A stretch of DNA of 64,000 nt from Tardiphaga robiniae (GTDB lineage: Bacteria; Pseudomonadota; Alphaproteobacteria; Rhizobiales; Xanthobacteraceae). Below the pieces are notes generated by a model that was not told the origin of the DNA, searched no databases, and saw nothing but the letters and a program-made list of their open reading frames with translations. The stretch is from the NCBI RefSeq assembly GCF_001618955.1, contig NZ_LVYV01000054.1, positions 124,001-188,000 of the forward strand, given 5' to 3'. The position numbers and the translations under genes are program-made. Positions 1 to 9,705 of this stretch are shown one piece after another (the first letter of the stretch is position 1; each line of letters starts with the position of its first letter).

Positions 1-955
1 AGAGCCGCTCGAACAGCGGCAGCAGCCCGCGCGGCGTGACCAGGATCACCGAGATCACGACGATGCCGTAGATGAAATAATGCAGGCCGGGCAGCGTGCT
101 GCCGAGCTTGCCGCGCAGGATTTCGCCAAGCGGCACCAGCAGCAATGCGCCGAGCGCGGGGCCATAGGCACGACCCAGACCGCCGACCGTTGCGAACAGC
201 ACGATCTCGATGGTGATCACGGGCGAAATCAGCAGATAGGGATCGGCAAAAGTGAGATAGCGCACATAGGCGGTGCCCACGACAGAGGCGAGCATCGCCG
301 AGATCACCATCGCGGTGATCTTGTAGCGCAGGATGTTGACGCCAATCGCCTGCGCCGCCTTCTCATTGTCGCGGATGGTGCGCAGATAGTAGCCAAGCGG
401 CGAATTGAGGATCGCGACATTGACCAGCACGCAAATTGCGGCCAGCCCCAGCATCATCCAGAACGCGCCGTGGCCACCGCCAAACTGGAACGCCAGGAAA
501 TTACCCGTGTCCTTCGGCAGCAGCAGCCCGGACGCACCGCCGAGGAAGTCCCAGCCTTCGACGACGATGCTGCCCATTTCCGCGAAGGCCAGCGTGATCA
601 ACACGAAAGAGAGATGGCCGAGCTGAAAGCGGAAGTCGATCCAGGCTATGACGGCACCTAGGATTCCGGAGATCACCGCCGAGATCACGAGACCCAGCCA
701 CATATTGATGCCGAGCTTGAGCAGCAATGCCGCGGAGAACATCGAGCCGATGCCGATGAACAGACTGTGTGCCAGCGAGATCTGCCCGGCCATGCCGCCG
801 ACGATGTTCCACGACGAGGCCAGCGCCACATAGACCAGCGCCAGCGTGAGAATGTGGACGTAATAGCTCGACAGCACGAAGGGCATGATGGCAGCGATGA
901 CCAGCGCGCCCCACCAGATCGGCGACGACAGCGTCTTGTAGAATTCCTCTCTCAT
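1..955 (-). CDS. livM: Branched-chain amino acid-type ABC permease LivM (3' end beyond window)
   Basis: Inner-membrane permease of a Liv/HAAT-family ABC importer, partner of the LivH-like protein encoded just upstream. About 318 residues are visible, starting MREEFYKTLSSPIWWGAL, with repeated hydrophobic helices and the family stretch SLAHSLFIGIGSMFSAAL near residues 58-75. The C-terminus lies outside the window. The start codon overlaps the livH stop in an ATGA arrangement, which indicates translational coupling. An antisense-looking frame over 501-914 is only an out-of-frame shadow of this gene. The family is clear. The actual substrate (branched-chain amino acid, amide, urea or aromatic acid) cannot be read from the permease. 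Confidence 0.9.
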   Translation of the reverse strand, partial: MREEFYKTLSSPIWWGALVIAAIMPFVLSSYYVHILTLALVYVALASSWNIVGGMAGQISLAHSLFIGIGSMFSAALLLKLGINMWLGLVISAVISGILGAVIAWIDFRFQLGHLSFVLITLAFAEMGSIVVEGWDFLGGASGLLLPKDTGNFLAFQFGGGHGAFWMMLGLAAICVLVNVAILNSPLGYYLRTIRDNEKAAQAIGVNILRYKITAMVISAMLASVVGTAYVRYLTFADPYLLISPVITIEIVLFATVGGLGRAYGPALGALLLVPLGEILRGKLGSTLPGLHYFIYGIVVISVILVTPRGLLPLFERL

Positions 956-1818
956 CGTGCCGAGCTCCAGGTCAGGCCCTTCGGGAGAAACAGCATGATC
1001 GCCACGAAGATGATGTAAGGCAGCAGCAACCCGATCGGACCATCGAGATAGATCGTGCCGAAGGCCTCGGCGATGCCGATGATCAGACCGCCGAGCATGA
1101 TGCCAACGAAATTGGTCATGCCACCGAGCACAACGACCAAGAGCGTGATCACGGTGTAACGCAGGCCCTGGGTCGGCTGGATCGGCGTCCCCGGCAGCAG
1201 CAGCGCGGCAGCCAATGCGAGAATGCCGATGCCGAGCGCGAAAGTGAGCACCTGGACGCGGCCGACATTGATGCCCATCAGCGCCGCGGCATGGGCATTC
1301 TGGTGCACGGCGCGGATCGAGCGGCCGAAATCGGTCGAGCGCAGCATGATGTAGAGGCCGATGGCCAGCGCAAAGGAGACGACGAAGGCCACGATATGCG
1401 GCACCCGCAGCACCACGTCACCGAGAATGATCAGCTTGGATTCGACGAAGGACGGCGTGCGCGCCGGCTCGCCACCGAACACCATCAGGATGCCGTTCTG
1501 CAGCACGAGGCTGAGCCCCAGCGTGAGCTGCACCACCATCAGGAACTGATGCCCGACCATCGGCCGTATCAGAAAGATGTAGACCAGCGCGCCGATGGCG
1601 GTCATCAGCGGCACGGTGATGATGATCGACACATAGGGGTCCATGGCGAAAGCCGAATACAGCGCGAGGCACATGAACATGCCGAGCGAGATGAAATCGC
1701 CATGCGAGAAGTTGACGACGCCCGAGACGCCGTAGACAAGACCCATGCCCAGCGCCAGCAAGCCATAGGTGGCGCCGATCAGAAGACCTTGGGCGAGAGC
1801 CTGATAAAGTTCGGTCAC
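952..1818 (-). CDS. livH: Branched-chain amino acid-type ABC permease LivH
   Basis: A 288-residue inner-membrane permease of the Liv/HAAT family. It opens MTELYQALAQGLLIGATYGL and contains the characteristic GLVYGVSGVVNFSHGDFISLG segment, followed by about eight hydrophobic helices; length is normal. It lies between livF upstream (12-bp gap) and livM downstream (4-nt overlap) in a minus-strand operon whose order is binding protein, livG, livF, livH, livM. The substrate is not determinable from the sequence. Confidence 0.92.
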   Translation of the reverse strand: MTELYQALAQGLLIGATYGLLALGMGLVYGVSGVVNFSHGDFISLGMFMCLALYSAFAMDPYVSIIITVPLMTAIGALVYIFLIRPMVGHQFLMVVQLTLGLSLVLQNGILMVFGGEPARTPSFVESKLIILGDVVLRVPHIVAFVVSFALAIGLYIMLRSTDFGRSIRAVHQNAHAAALMGINVGRVQVLTFALGIGILALAAALLLPGTPIQPTQGLRYTVITLLVVVLGGMTNFVGIMLGGLIIGIAEAFGTIYLDGPIGLLLPYIIFVAIMLFLPKGLTWSSAR

Positions 1819-1830
1819 ATCACTCTCCGA

Positions 1831-2535
1831 TCACAGACCAAGATAGGCGCTGCGGGTGCGCGGATCGTTTTTCACGGTGTCCGCATCGCCCTCGACCGCC
1901 ACCTGCCCGCGCTCCAGCACGTAGCAGCGCCTGGCGTGGCGCAACGTCAAATTCAGATTCTGCTCGACCAGCAGGATGGTCAGCCCGTCGGCATGCAGTC
2001 TGTCGATGATCTCGAAAATATACTGCACGAACAGCGGCGACAGACCGAGCGAGGGTTCATCGAGCATCAGGAGCTTGGCTTCCGCCATCAGCCCGCGACC
2101 GATCGCCAGCATCTGCTGTTCGCCGCCTGACAGTGACCCGGCGCTCTGGGTCAGCCGCTCGCCGAGCCGCGGAAACAACCCGATGACTTTTTCCATCTGC
2201 TGCGGACGATGCTTGCGCGCATGCGCATTGATGCCGCCAAGCAGAAGGTTTTCGCGGATGCTCATTTCCGGAAACACCAGGCGGCCTTCCGGCACCTGCA
2301 CGATGCCGAGCTCGACACGCGCCTGCGGCGTCAATTTGCTGATGTCCTCGCCGAGAAACAGAATGCGGCCGGATATCGGCTTGACCATGCCGGACAGTGC
2401 ATTGATCAGCGTGGTCTTGCCGGCATTGTTGGCGCCAAGCAGGCCAACGATCTCGCCTGCAGCGATCTTGGCGTTGACATCGCGCAGCACCGGCACACCG
2501 CCATAGCCTGCGACCAGATTATCGATCTCAAGCAT
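1831..2535 (-). CDS. livF: Liv-type ABC ATP-binding protein LivF
   Basis: One of two cytoplasmic ATPases powering the importer. From the chosen start MLEIDNLVAG the protein has 234 residues. Walker A is GANNAGKTT, with Asn where most family members have Gly but with GxxxxGKT intact. The signature is LSGGEQQMLA and Walker B is LLMLDEPSLGL. A longer frame begins at 2559 (MPISEIIS), but the MLEID start is the usual family start. It overlaps the end of livG by 8 nt, consistent with coupled translation. Confidence 0.92.
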   Translation of the reverse strand: MLEIDNLVAGYGGVPVLRDVNAKIAAGEIVGLLGANNAGKTTLINALSGMVKPISGRILFLGEDISKLTPQARVELGIVQVPEGRLVFPEMSIRENLLLGGINAHARKHRPQQMEKVIGLFPRLGERLTQSAGSLSGGEQQMLAIGRGLMAEAKLLMLDEPSLGLSPLFVQYIFEIIDRLHADGLTILLVEQNLNLTLRHARRCYVLERGQVAVEGDADTVKNDPRTRSAYLGL

Positions 2536-3247
2536 CGAGATGATCTCCGAAATAGGCATCGACGACGCGTTGATCCTTGAGAATCTCGTCGGGCGTGCCT
2601 TGCGCGATCTTCTCGCCGAAATTGATCACCACCATGCGCTGCGCCAGCCGCATGATGACCGGCATCACATGCTCCACCATCACGATGGTGACGCCCTGCT
2701 TGTTGAGCTCCTCGATGATCGCGATCGGCGCGGCGGTCTCGGCCATGGTCAGGCCGGCCATCACTTCGTCGAGCAGGATGCAGCGCGGATCGGTAGCAAT
2801 GCACTTCGCCAGTTCCAGCAGCTTCTTGTCCTGCAGCGACAGTGTCGCCGGCGTCTTGTGCTCCTTGCCGCCGAGGCCGACGCGCAGCAGCGCCTGTGCA
2901 GCATAGTCAATGGCCTCACGCATTGGCCGGCGTGTCAATGCTGCGGTCGTGACGACGTCGAGCGCCGTCATGTCGGCAAAGGACTGGACGATCTGGAACG
3001 AACGCATCAATCCGCGACGCACCAGCCGATCCGGCGACACCCCGATAATGCTTTCGCCGTCATAAACGACGTTACCGGAGCTCGGCGGAATGAAGCCGGA
3101 GATCACACCAAACAGCGTGGTCTTGCCGGCACCGTTCGGGCCAATGATGCCGAGAATTTCGCCCTTCTCGACGTCGAAGCTCACCGCGTTGAGCGCGACC
3201 AGCCCGCCAAACCGCCTGGTGATGTTGGAGACTTCCAGAAATGCCAC
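2528..3247 (-). CDS. livG: Liv-type ABC ATP-binding protein LivG
   Basis: Second ATPase of the importer, 239 residues. Walker A is GPNGAGKTT and Walker B is CILLDEVMAGL. The signature region reads LSLQDKKLLELA instead of a canonical LSGGQ. This LSLQD form recurs in a branch of Liv-like transporters and probably marks a substrate subgroup rather than an inactive protein. The gene follows the binding-protein gene after 45 bp and overlaps livF downstream. Confidence 0.92.
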   Translation of the reverse strand: MAFLEVSNITRRFGGLVALNAVSFDVEKGEILGIIGPNGAGKTTLFGVISGFIPPSSGNVVYDGESIIGVSPDRLVRRGLMRSFQIVQSFADMTALDVVTTAALTRRPMREAIDYAAQALLRVGLGGKEHKTPATLSLQDKKLLELAKCIATDPRCILLDEVMAGLTMAETAAPIAIIEELNKQGVTIVMVEHVMPVIMRLAQRMVVINFGEKIAQGTPDEILKDQRVVDAYFGDHLDA

Positions 3248-3292
3248 AGCCGTCCACTCTCTAGGTTGTGCTCAGTCTTACTACAGCGCCGC

Positions 3293-4537
3293 TCAGGACT
3301 TCGGCCGCGGCGGCACCTGGGCAAATTCCTTCGGGAATACGACCTGCTGATCCTGCTCGGGCGTCCATTGGACGAACATCGCAGAACCATCCTTGAGCAG
3401 ACGGTCTTCCGCGAATTGCAGACCCTTCGGCTTGGCGATGTAGAGGTTCGGATCGCCTGCGGGAATGTTGACGTTCTTCAGCGCCTCGAGCAATGCATCG
3501 CTCTGCAGCGACTTGGCATTCTCGAGCACCTGCTGCAGCACGCGCGCCGCCTGGGCGTATTGCACCGCGCCCTGGCCGATTTTGTCGAGCTTGGCGACAT
3601 CACGCAATTCCGTGACGATCTTCTGCATTGATTCGATCTTGGCGCCGGCGCTGAAGCCGGTCATGCCGAACAGGTTCTTCGTCAGCACGGCCTTGCCGAT
3701 CTCGGGGCCGAGATCCTTCCAGAGCGACAGATCCGAGTAGCCGCCAGTGCCACCGCAGAAGATGCTGCCGTGATAGTTCAGATTGTAACGCGCCTGATGC
3801 AGCAGAATGCCATCGCGCGGCGTCACGAGGCCGACAACGACGTCGGGCTTGAGCGAGCGAATGCGAACCATGGCCGCCGTCTGGTCCTGCGCACGAATAT
3901 CGAGCGCGGCTTCGCCGATGATCTGGATGCCGCTCGCCTTCAGCTTCTCGACCAGGAACTTGTTGGACTGCTGGCCGGCCTCGTAATTCGAATAGGCCAT
4001 GACGGCAGTCTTGATCGGAAACTTGAAATCGTCGCGCAATGAGATGACGAAATCATGCATGGTCTGCGCATAGCCGCGATCATACGGGTATCCCAGCGTG
4101 AACATATAGTTCGACTGCGACCCACCGGCCCAAACCGACAGCGTCGGAATCTTGGCTTCGTCGACCACCGGCGTCAGCGCCAGCATCTGTGCGCTGAGAA
4201 TGGTGCCGGTCAAAAGCTGCACCTTTTCCTCGGTGATCAGACGCCGTGCTTCAGCGGCAGTCCGCGCCGGCTGGCTGGTATCATCCGCCAGCACCAGCTC
4301 GATTCTGGCGCCGCCCTTACTCTTGATGCCGCCTTCGGCATTGATCTTCTTGATGATGTATTCGAACGCCGGCTGGCCTTCCTGCGCGTAAGCCGCAAGA
4401 CCGCCGCTCATCGAATTGACCATGCCGATGCGGATCGCCGGCTCGGCAGCACCTGCGCCGCGAATGAATGGCGCGGCGATCGGCCCTGCCAGAACGGCAG
4501 AGGCACCAAGTCCAAACGTGCGGCGGGTCATGGTCAT
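3293..4537 (-). CDS. Periplasmic substrate-binding protein of Liv-type ABC transporter (Tat signal)
   Basis: A 414-residue periplasmic ligand-binding protein of the LivJ/LivK-like Peripla_BP_6 type. The N-terminus carries a twin-arginine signal (MTRRTFGLGASAVLAG, then a hydrophobic stretch and AGAAEPAIRIG), so the folded protein is predicted to be exported by Tat. The mature part starts with IRIGMVNSMSGGLA, typical of this fold. It is the first gene of the operon livK-G-F-H-M. The ligand is unknown. The LSLQD-type LivG downstream suggests a branch other than the E. coli leucine system. Confidence 0.88.
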   Translation of the reverse strand: MTMTRRTFGLGASAVLAGPIAAPFIRGAGAAEPAIRIGMVNSMSGGLAAYAQEGQPAFEYIIKKINAEGGIKSKGGARIELVLADDTSQPARTAAEARRLITEEKVQLLTGTILSAQMLALTPVVDEAKIPTLSVWAGGSQSNYMFTLGYPYDRGYAQTMHDFVISLRDDFKFPIKTAVMAYSNYEAGQQSNKFLVEKLKASGIQIIGEAALDIRAQDQTAAMVRIRSLKPDVVVGLVTPRDGILLHQARYNLNYHGSIFCGGTGGYSDLSLWKDLGPEIGKAVLTKNLFGMTGFSAGAKIESMQKIVTELRDVAKLDKIGQGAVQYAQAARVLQQVLENAKSLQSDALLEALKNVNIPAGDPNLYIAKPKGLQFAEDRLLKDGSAMFVQWTPEQDQQVVFPKEFAQVPPRPKS

Positions 4538-4747
4538 GTCATATCCTCCGAATTCGCAGCGTCGCTGCTACGACGCGCTTTCTTGTTCTGTTGCTGTGCG
4601 CTGAAGTGTCGAGCATTGCTTTGCAGATTGGGAGTCTGCATGTCGCAGTCGGGCAACGTTTTTCGGACTTAGCCGCGTTTGCGCAGCTGCGTCAAATTGC
4701 GGCGTACGGAAATCGCGAATGAGGGCCATGCATCTGCGATAGGGCTT

Positions 4748-5695
4748 TCACAGTCGAGCAATCGCAAAGCCTGTACGCGGGAAATGTACAACCGTCGCGC
4801 CGACATCAGGATCGTTACGCCGCAAAGCGATGCTGTCATGACCCGCAGAAACAAACGCACCGATAACGGGATCAAAGCCCCAATCGGTCGGCGTGACCGA
4901 CACCATCGTGCCTTCCGTAAAAAGCTGATCCTGATCAGCGACAATATCGTTGTGAGCAGGATGAGGTGTCGCTACAGGTTGGCAAAACCGCGCCGTCTCC
5001 AGCGCCTGCTCGGGCGACAGCTCCTCAACCGTTCCGTGCCCGAGCGCGGCAACCCGGTCCATCCACGCGAGAACGCGCGGATGCTCGGCAAGGCCCTCGC
5101 TCTCGCCGAGATTGCCGCGCGCATACCAGAGCGGATGATGGACGGCGAGATCGGCAAGTGACGGCGCGTTGCCGAGCAGGAATGCGTCGCCATGCGTGAG
5201 CCAATCGTTGAGCCAGGCAAGATGAATGCGAAACTGGTCACGCAGCACGGGAAGCTGCGCGCGCATCTTCACGCTGTCCCAGCCATCGAACTTGCCTGAT
5301 GTGAAACTCGCGCGATCGGCATGCAACTCCGGCGGGAAACGGTCGCCGTTGATGCCGAACACGAGACCAAGCGCAGTGGCGAAGAGTGCGCGATCGGCCC
5401 AGGCCGCAATGATATCGGCCTGACCACGCGTGCCCGCCAGATAAAGCGTCGGCTCGGGAAAACGCCGCTCGAGTTCGGCCAGAATACGGCGGGTATCGCA
5501 ATAGATATCCGCGCCGACCTGCAGCACCGGAATGCGACGATAGCCTCCGGTAAGCGGCACAAGCTGTGGCTTCGGCGCGATCCGTGGCTGGATCACCGAC
5601 TGCCAATGCAGGCCCTTCAATCCGAAGGCGACGCGCACTTTCTCGGCAAACGGCGAACGAGGATAGTGATGCAGAACAAGATCGGTCGCCGTCAC
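4748..5695 (-). CDS. Glutathione S-transferase family protein
   Basis: A 315-residue protein with an N-terminal thioredoxin-like domain (residues about 5-85). It contains HHYPRSPFAEKVRVAF near the start, the cis-proline segment RRIPVLQVG, and CDTRRILAELERRF where many GSTs have an ES or DS pair. An all-helical C-terminal half follows. At 315 residues it is longer than a classical GST (about 200-230), as in a group of bacterial GST-like proteins of unknown substrate. It precedes a small protein gene and an MFS gene on the same strand. Physiological role unknown. Confidence 0.82.
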   Translation of the reverse strand: MTATDLVLHHYPRSPFAEKVRVAFGLKGLHWQSVIQPRIAPKPQLVPLTGGYRRIPVLQVGADIYCDTRRILAELERRFPEPTLYLAGTRGQADIIAAWADRALFATALGLVFGINGDRFPPELHADRASFTSGKFDGWDSVKMRAQLPVLRDQFRIHLAWLNDWLTHGDAFLLGNAPSLADLAVHHPLWYARGNLGESEGLAEHPRVLAWMDRVAALGHGTVEELSPEQALETARFCQPVATPHPAHNDIVADQDQLFTEGTMVSVTPTDWGFDPVIGAFVSAGHDSIALRRNDPDVGATVVHFPRTGFAIARL

Positions 5696-5714
5696 TGCAT
5701 CCCTTGCCTGTCAG

Positions 5715-5924
5715 CTATGTCGCATGCACCGCCGTCGTCGCGCCGGCGGAATACATCGCCTCGAATTCGGCAATCGGATGCGGAAGTCCATCCGGACCGG
5801 TGATCTCAACATCCCAGCTGCCGTCATCGAGCAGCTCCCTGGCCTTCTTGACAGCTCCGGCCGCGTTGTCGCGGCGGAGTGAAACAGTCCCTGACGTATC
5901 GGTTCCCCTGACGAAAAACGGCAA
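5715..5924 (-). CDS. Small conserved-type hypothetical protein (69 aa, TTG start)
   Basis: A small protein of 69 residues ending AEFEAMYSAGATTAVHAT. I chose the TTG at 5922-5924 because GGAGG sits seven bases upstream. A longer frame up to 6050 has no ribosome site and a Cys/Arg-rich, non-protein-like N-terminus. The visible part is balanced and soluble (RGTDTSGTVSLRRDNAAGAV, then KKARELLDDGSWDVEITGPD). It has no recognisable catalytic motif. It lies between the MFS gene (upstream) and the GST-like gene (downstream) on the same strand. Confidence 0.55.
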   Translation of the reverse strand: MPFFVRGTDTSGTVSLRRDNAAGAVKKARELLDDGSWDVEITGPDGLPHPIAEFEAMYSAGATTAVHAT

Positions 5925-6057
5925 GTCACGTCCTCCCTGTGTGAGGCGCCCCGCAATGCGAGACCGCGCGCGACATCTTGATCGCGTCACTCTACGCATC
6001 AGACCACAGGACTCACGGCAATTCCAGCAACTTGCCGTCGCAATCATCATGAACCTG

Positions 6058-7338
6058 TTATGCAGCCCCGCGCTGCGCTGCGGGACGCGTCAACACGAAG
6101 AAGATGAGCGTGCAGACGGTCAGGAATACCGCCATTGAGATTAAAACTGCGGGCAATCCCCAGGCGGCAGCGATCGGACTGGTAGCCGATTGCATCACGG
6201 CGGTGCCGAGGAAGAACGACAGGTTTGCCGCAGAGAGCGCTTTGCCAATATTCTCGGCAGCAACGACCTGGCGGATCATCGCATAGACGAGCGGCTGCAT
6301 CGCCACGAGAAGGCCGATGACCACAAGCAGGCCGGTATCGACTGCCACGGGCATCACTGGCAGGCCGAAAAGCGTGGCCAACGGATAGCCCGGTGCACCG
6401 AGCGCCATCATGAGCAGCAGCGCGGCGGCACACAAATGGACCGCAAGCAGCAGCACGCGGCGATGACCCAGCTTGCGATCGAGCAAGCCCGACAGCGTCG
6501 GTCCGATCACCAGCGCAACCGTAAACAACGCCAGCACATTGCCGGCCTCTATCCGCGACAGTCCCTTGACATTCATCAGCCAGGGGCCTGCCCAAAGCCC
6601 ACGCAACACAAGCTGAACCGCAAGTGACACGAAAGCGAGGATCACGATACCGCGCACCGCACGGGAGACACCGAGTTGCAAAACCGAAACCATCTCACCC
6701 AGAAGCGCGCGCGGTTGGCCTTCGGGACGCGACGACGGAACGATAACCGCGATCAGCATGGCCACGACAATAGCCGCGGCCGCCGCAATCCAGAAGCCAG
6801 CGCGCCAGCCCCAATGCTCGACGACGTAAGCAAGCGGACTGGCCGACAAAAGCAGCCCCGCATTGCCGAATGATAGAATGATGCCGGACCACAGACCGAA
6901 CTGCGCTGGTGTCAGTCGCTTGGCCGCGAGCGTCATCGGGCACATCAGCATGCCCGACGTCGCCATGCCGATCGTTGCCTGCGACACGAAGAACGAGAGC
7001 GGCCCGGTCGACAGCGCCGCGATCGCCGCGCCGCAGACCGTACCGGCGAACAGCACGAGCGACACCGTGCGGATGCTGTAGCGATCCAGCGCGACGCCGA
7101 CCGGAATCTGCAGGAGCGCGAAGAAAAAATGATAGGCCGAAGTCAGCGCGGCCAGCGTCTGCGGCGTAACGCCGAGATCGGCCGACATCAGGTCGATCGC
7201 GACCGCAGGCGTGGTGCGCAGCATGTTGGACAGTACATGCCCGCAGGTCAGAATGAGCATGGCGGCCACGAGCGCTACGCTCACGGGCGGATCGATGGCA
7301 ACGGGCTTGAAGGCAGAAGAGTCGGCAGCACTGGTCAT
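6058..7338 (-). CDS. MFS transporter
   Basis: A 426-residue major facilitator with twelve predicted hydrophobic helices. An N-half loop motif, VALDRYSIRTVSLVLF, corresponds to the MFS motif A position, and a central hydrophilic loop follows SSRPEGQPRALLGE. An export or uptake role cannot be decided. No dedicated regulator is adjacent; the genes downstream on the same strand are a 69-residue protein and a GST-like protein, so a role in handling a xenobiotic or conjugate is possible but only inferred. Confidence 0.85.
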   Translation of the reverse strand: MTSAADSSAFKPVAIDPPVSVALVAAMLILTCGHVLSNMLRTTPAVAIDLMSADLGVTPQTLAALTSAYHFFFALLQIPVGVALDRYSIRTVSLVLFAGTVCGAAIAALSTGPLSFFVSQATIGMATSGMLMCPMTLAAKRLTPAQFGLWSGIILSFGNAGLLLSASPLAYVVEHWGWRAGFWIAAAAAIVVAMLIAVIVPSSRPEGQPRALLGEMVSVLQLGVSRAVRGIVILAFVSLAVQLVLRGLWAGPWLMNVKGLSRIEAGNVLALFTVALVIGPTLSGLLDRKLGHRRVLLLAVHLCAAALLLMMALGAPGYPLATLFGLPVMPVAVDTGLLVVIGLLVAMQPLVYAMIRQVVAAENIGKALSAANLSFFLGTAVMQSATSPIAAAWGLPAVLISMAVFLTVCTLIFFVLTRPAAQRGAA

Positions 7339-7422
7339 GGCGCTCGCCTACGCGGAAACACGGCGCGCATCAACCGCCACGAAAGCCGTGGCGGTCATGC
7401 TCTCTCAATGCTGCGGTGCAGC

Positions 7423-9705
7423 TTAGGCGGCCGATGCCTCGATCCGGATCGGGATCGATTTGTAAGCCGGCGTTCCCGACTTCAAATCGTGCTGGTCGAG
7501 CGACACGAGCACATTGGCCTCGGGATAATAGGCCGCCACCGATCCTTGCGGAATGTTGTAAGCCACCGCCGTCACCCGACGCAGCGCGCGCGGCGCGCTG
7601 TCCGGACGGTCCAGCACGATGTCGATCAGATCACCGTGGCTCAGCCCGCGGCGGGCGAGGTCCTGCTCGTTGACGAACACCACATCGCGCCGCCCGGTGA
7701 TGCCGCGATAGCGATCGTTCATACCGTAGATCGTGGTGTTGTACTGGTCGTGGCTGCGCAGTGTGGTCAGCGTCAACGCGGTCTCGGCGGGGCCGTCCTC
7801 ATAGAGGCCGGAGAAAACCAGGAATTGCGCCTTCTTGCTCGGCGTCAGCCATTCCCGTTCCGAGGCGGCGTTGCGCAGCCGGAAGCCACCCGGCTTCTTG
7901 ATCCGCGCATTGTAATCCTGGAAGGCCGGAAAGACCGACTCGATGGCGTCGCGGATCTTGCTGTAGTCGGCGACGTAGTCGAGCCACTTCACCTTGGTAT
8001 TCGGCAAAGTCGCGATTGCCATATCGGCAACGATCGCAGTCTCGGACTTCAGATGCTCGGACGCCGGCTTCAAGCCGCCGCGCGAGGCGTGCACCATCGA
8101 CATCGAATCTTCTACCGTCACCAGTTGCGGTCCCGTCGCCTGCACGTCGATCTCGGTACGGCCAAGGCATGGCAGGATGATCGACTCTTTCGCGATCAGA
8201 AGATGCGAGCGATTGAGCTTGGTGGCGATATGCACCACGAGATCGAGGCTACGCATCGCCGGATAGGTCGCCTCAGGATCTGACATCGCGACCGCGAGAT
8301 TGCCGCCAAGACAGATCAACGCCTTCGAACGGCCATCGCGGATCGCCTTCACCGACGCGACGGCATCGTGACCATGCGCGCTCGGCGGCTTGAAGTTGAA
8401 GGTGCGTTCGATACCGGCGAGCAGTGCGGCGTTGGGTACTTCGGTGATCCCCACGGTGCGGTCGCCCTGCACGTTGGAGTGCCCGCGTAACGGCGAGATG
8501 CCGGCGCCGGGACGGCCGATGTTTCCGCGCAGCATCAGGAGATTGGCGATCTGCTGCACGTTACCGGTGCCGTGGCGATGCTGGGTGATGCCCATGCCGT
8601 AATTGATGATGACGCTCTTGGCCCCGGCGTAGATGTTGCCTAGGTTTTCGATATCGGCGCGCGGCAGGCCCGACGATTTCTCAATCGCCTCCCATGAGGT
8701 CGCGTCGAGATCCGCGAGCAGCGCCTCGATGCCGTCAGTGTGTTCTGCGATGAAGGCGCGGTCGAGCACACCGGGACCGCCCTGGGCCAGGCTCGCGGCG
8801 TCGAGCGCCACGACGGTCTTCATCATGCCCTTCAGCACCGCAATGTCACCGCCGACCTTGACCTGGTAATAGGTCGACGAGATCTGCGTGGAGCTCAACG
8901 TCAGCATTTCCGCAGGATGCTGCGGGGATGTGAATCGTTCCAGCCCGCGCTCGCGCAGCGGATTGATCGAGACGATGGCAGCGCCGCGCTTGGCGCATTC
9001 GCGCAGCGTCGTCAGCATGCGCGGATGATTGGTGCCGGGATTGTGCCCGATGCAGAACACCGCATCGGCATAGTCGAAATCCTCCAACGTCACCGTGCCC
9101 TTGCCGACGCCGATGGATTCCGGAAGGCCGACGCTGGTGGCCTCGTGGCACATGTTGGAGCAATCGGGAAAATTGTTTGTGCCGTATTCGCGCACGAACA
9201 ACTGATACATAAACGCTGCTTCGTTCGAGCAGCGGCCCGACGTGTAGAACTCGGCCATGTTCGGATCTGGCAAAGCGCGCAGGCCGGCACCTATCCGCGC
9301 CATCGCATCTTCCCACGAGATCGGAAGATACTTGTCGCTAGCCTGGTCATAGGCCATCGGATGGGTGAGACGTCCCTCGTTTTCGAGGTCGTGATCATGC
9401 CATTCCCAGAGTTCGCTCACCGTATGGGCCGCAAAGAATTCCGGCGTCGTGCGCTTGGCCGTTGCTTCCCACGACACCGCCTTGGCGCCGTTCTCGCAGA
9501 ATTCGAAGGACGATGTATGCTTTGGATCGGGCCAGGCGCAGCCCGGGCAATCGAAGCCGTGCGGCTGGTTCATCGTCAGGAGGCCATGCGTTTCGTTGAC
9601 TACCGCCAACTGTCCGCGCACCGCGTCGGCCACTGCTTTCAACGCGCCCCAACCTGCGGCGGCACCTTTATAGTCTTCGACGCCCTGAACGTGCTTCTTC
9701 GCCAT
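7423..9705 (-). CDS. FdhF/YdeP-family molybdopterin oxidoreductase
   Basis: A 760-residue bis-MGD molybdopterin oxidoreductase of the YdeP/FdhF-like family. An N-terminal cluster region carries FDCPGCAWPDP. The catalytic-domain stretch SGRCSNEAAFMYQ is followed by GTNNFPDCSNMCHE, whose Cys sits where formate dehydrogenases have the molybdenum-ligating Cys/Sec. The C-terminal molydopterin dinucleotide-binding domain ends near TPAYKSIPIRIEA. The start MAKKHVQGVEDY was chosen because GAAGGAC lies just upstream; a longer frame to 9735 lacks this. There are no adjacent electron-transfer subunits, as in E. coli YdeP, which is linked to acid resistance. The substrate is unknown. Confidence 0.88.
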   Translation of the reverse strand: MAKKHVQGVEDYKGAAAGWGALKAVADAVRGQLAVVNETHGLLTMNQPHGFDCPGCAWPDPKHTSSFEFCENGAKAVSWEATAKRTTPEFFAAHTVSELWEWHDHDLENEGRLTHPMAYDQASDKYLPISWEDAMARIGAGLRALPDPNMAEFYTSGRCSNEAAFMYQLFVREYGTNNFPDCSNMCHEATSVGLPESIGVGKGTVTLEDFDYADAVFCIGHNPGTNHPRMLTTLRECAKRGAAIVSINPLRERGLERFTSPQHPAEMLTLSSTQISSTYYQVKVGGDIAVLKGMMKTVVALDAASLAQGGPGVLDRAFIAEHTDGIEALLADLDATSWEAIEKSSGLPRADIENLGNIYAGAKSVIINYGMGITQHRHGTGNVQQIANLLMLRGNIGRPGAGISPLRGHSNVQGDRTVGITEVPNAALLAGIERTFNFKPPSAHGHDAVASVKAIRDGRSKALICLGGNLAVAMSDPEATYPAMRSLDLVVHIATKLNRSHLLIAKESIILPCLGRTEIDVQATGPQLVTVEDSMSMVHASRGGLKPASEHLKSETAIVADMAIATLPNTKVKWLDYVADYSKIRDAIESVFPAFQDYNARIKKPGGFRLRNAASEREWLTPSKKAQFLVFSGLYEDGPAETALTLTTLRSHDQYNTTIYGMNDRYRGITGRRDVVFVNEQDLARRGLSHGDLIDIVLDRPDSAPRALRRVTAVAYNIPQGSVAAYYPEANVLVSLDQHDLKSGTPAYKSIPIRIEASAA

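Noticed and set aside
501-914. Minus-strand frame overlapping livM
   Set aside because: Arg/His-rich out-of-frame shadow of the livM gene, which is open in another frame through to the window edge.
2540-3631. Long plus-strand open frame (363 codons) over livG and the binding-protein gene
   Set aside because: Antisense frame with Arg/His/Asp-rich composition running across two well-supported genes; a result of high GC.
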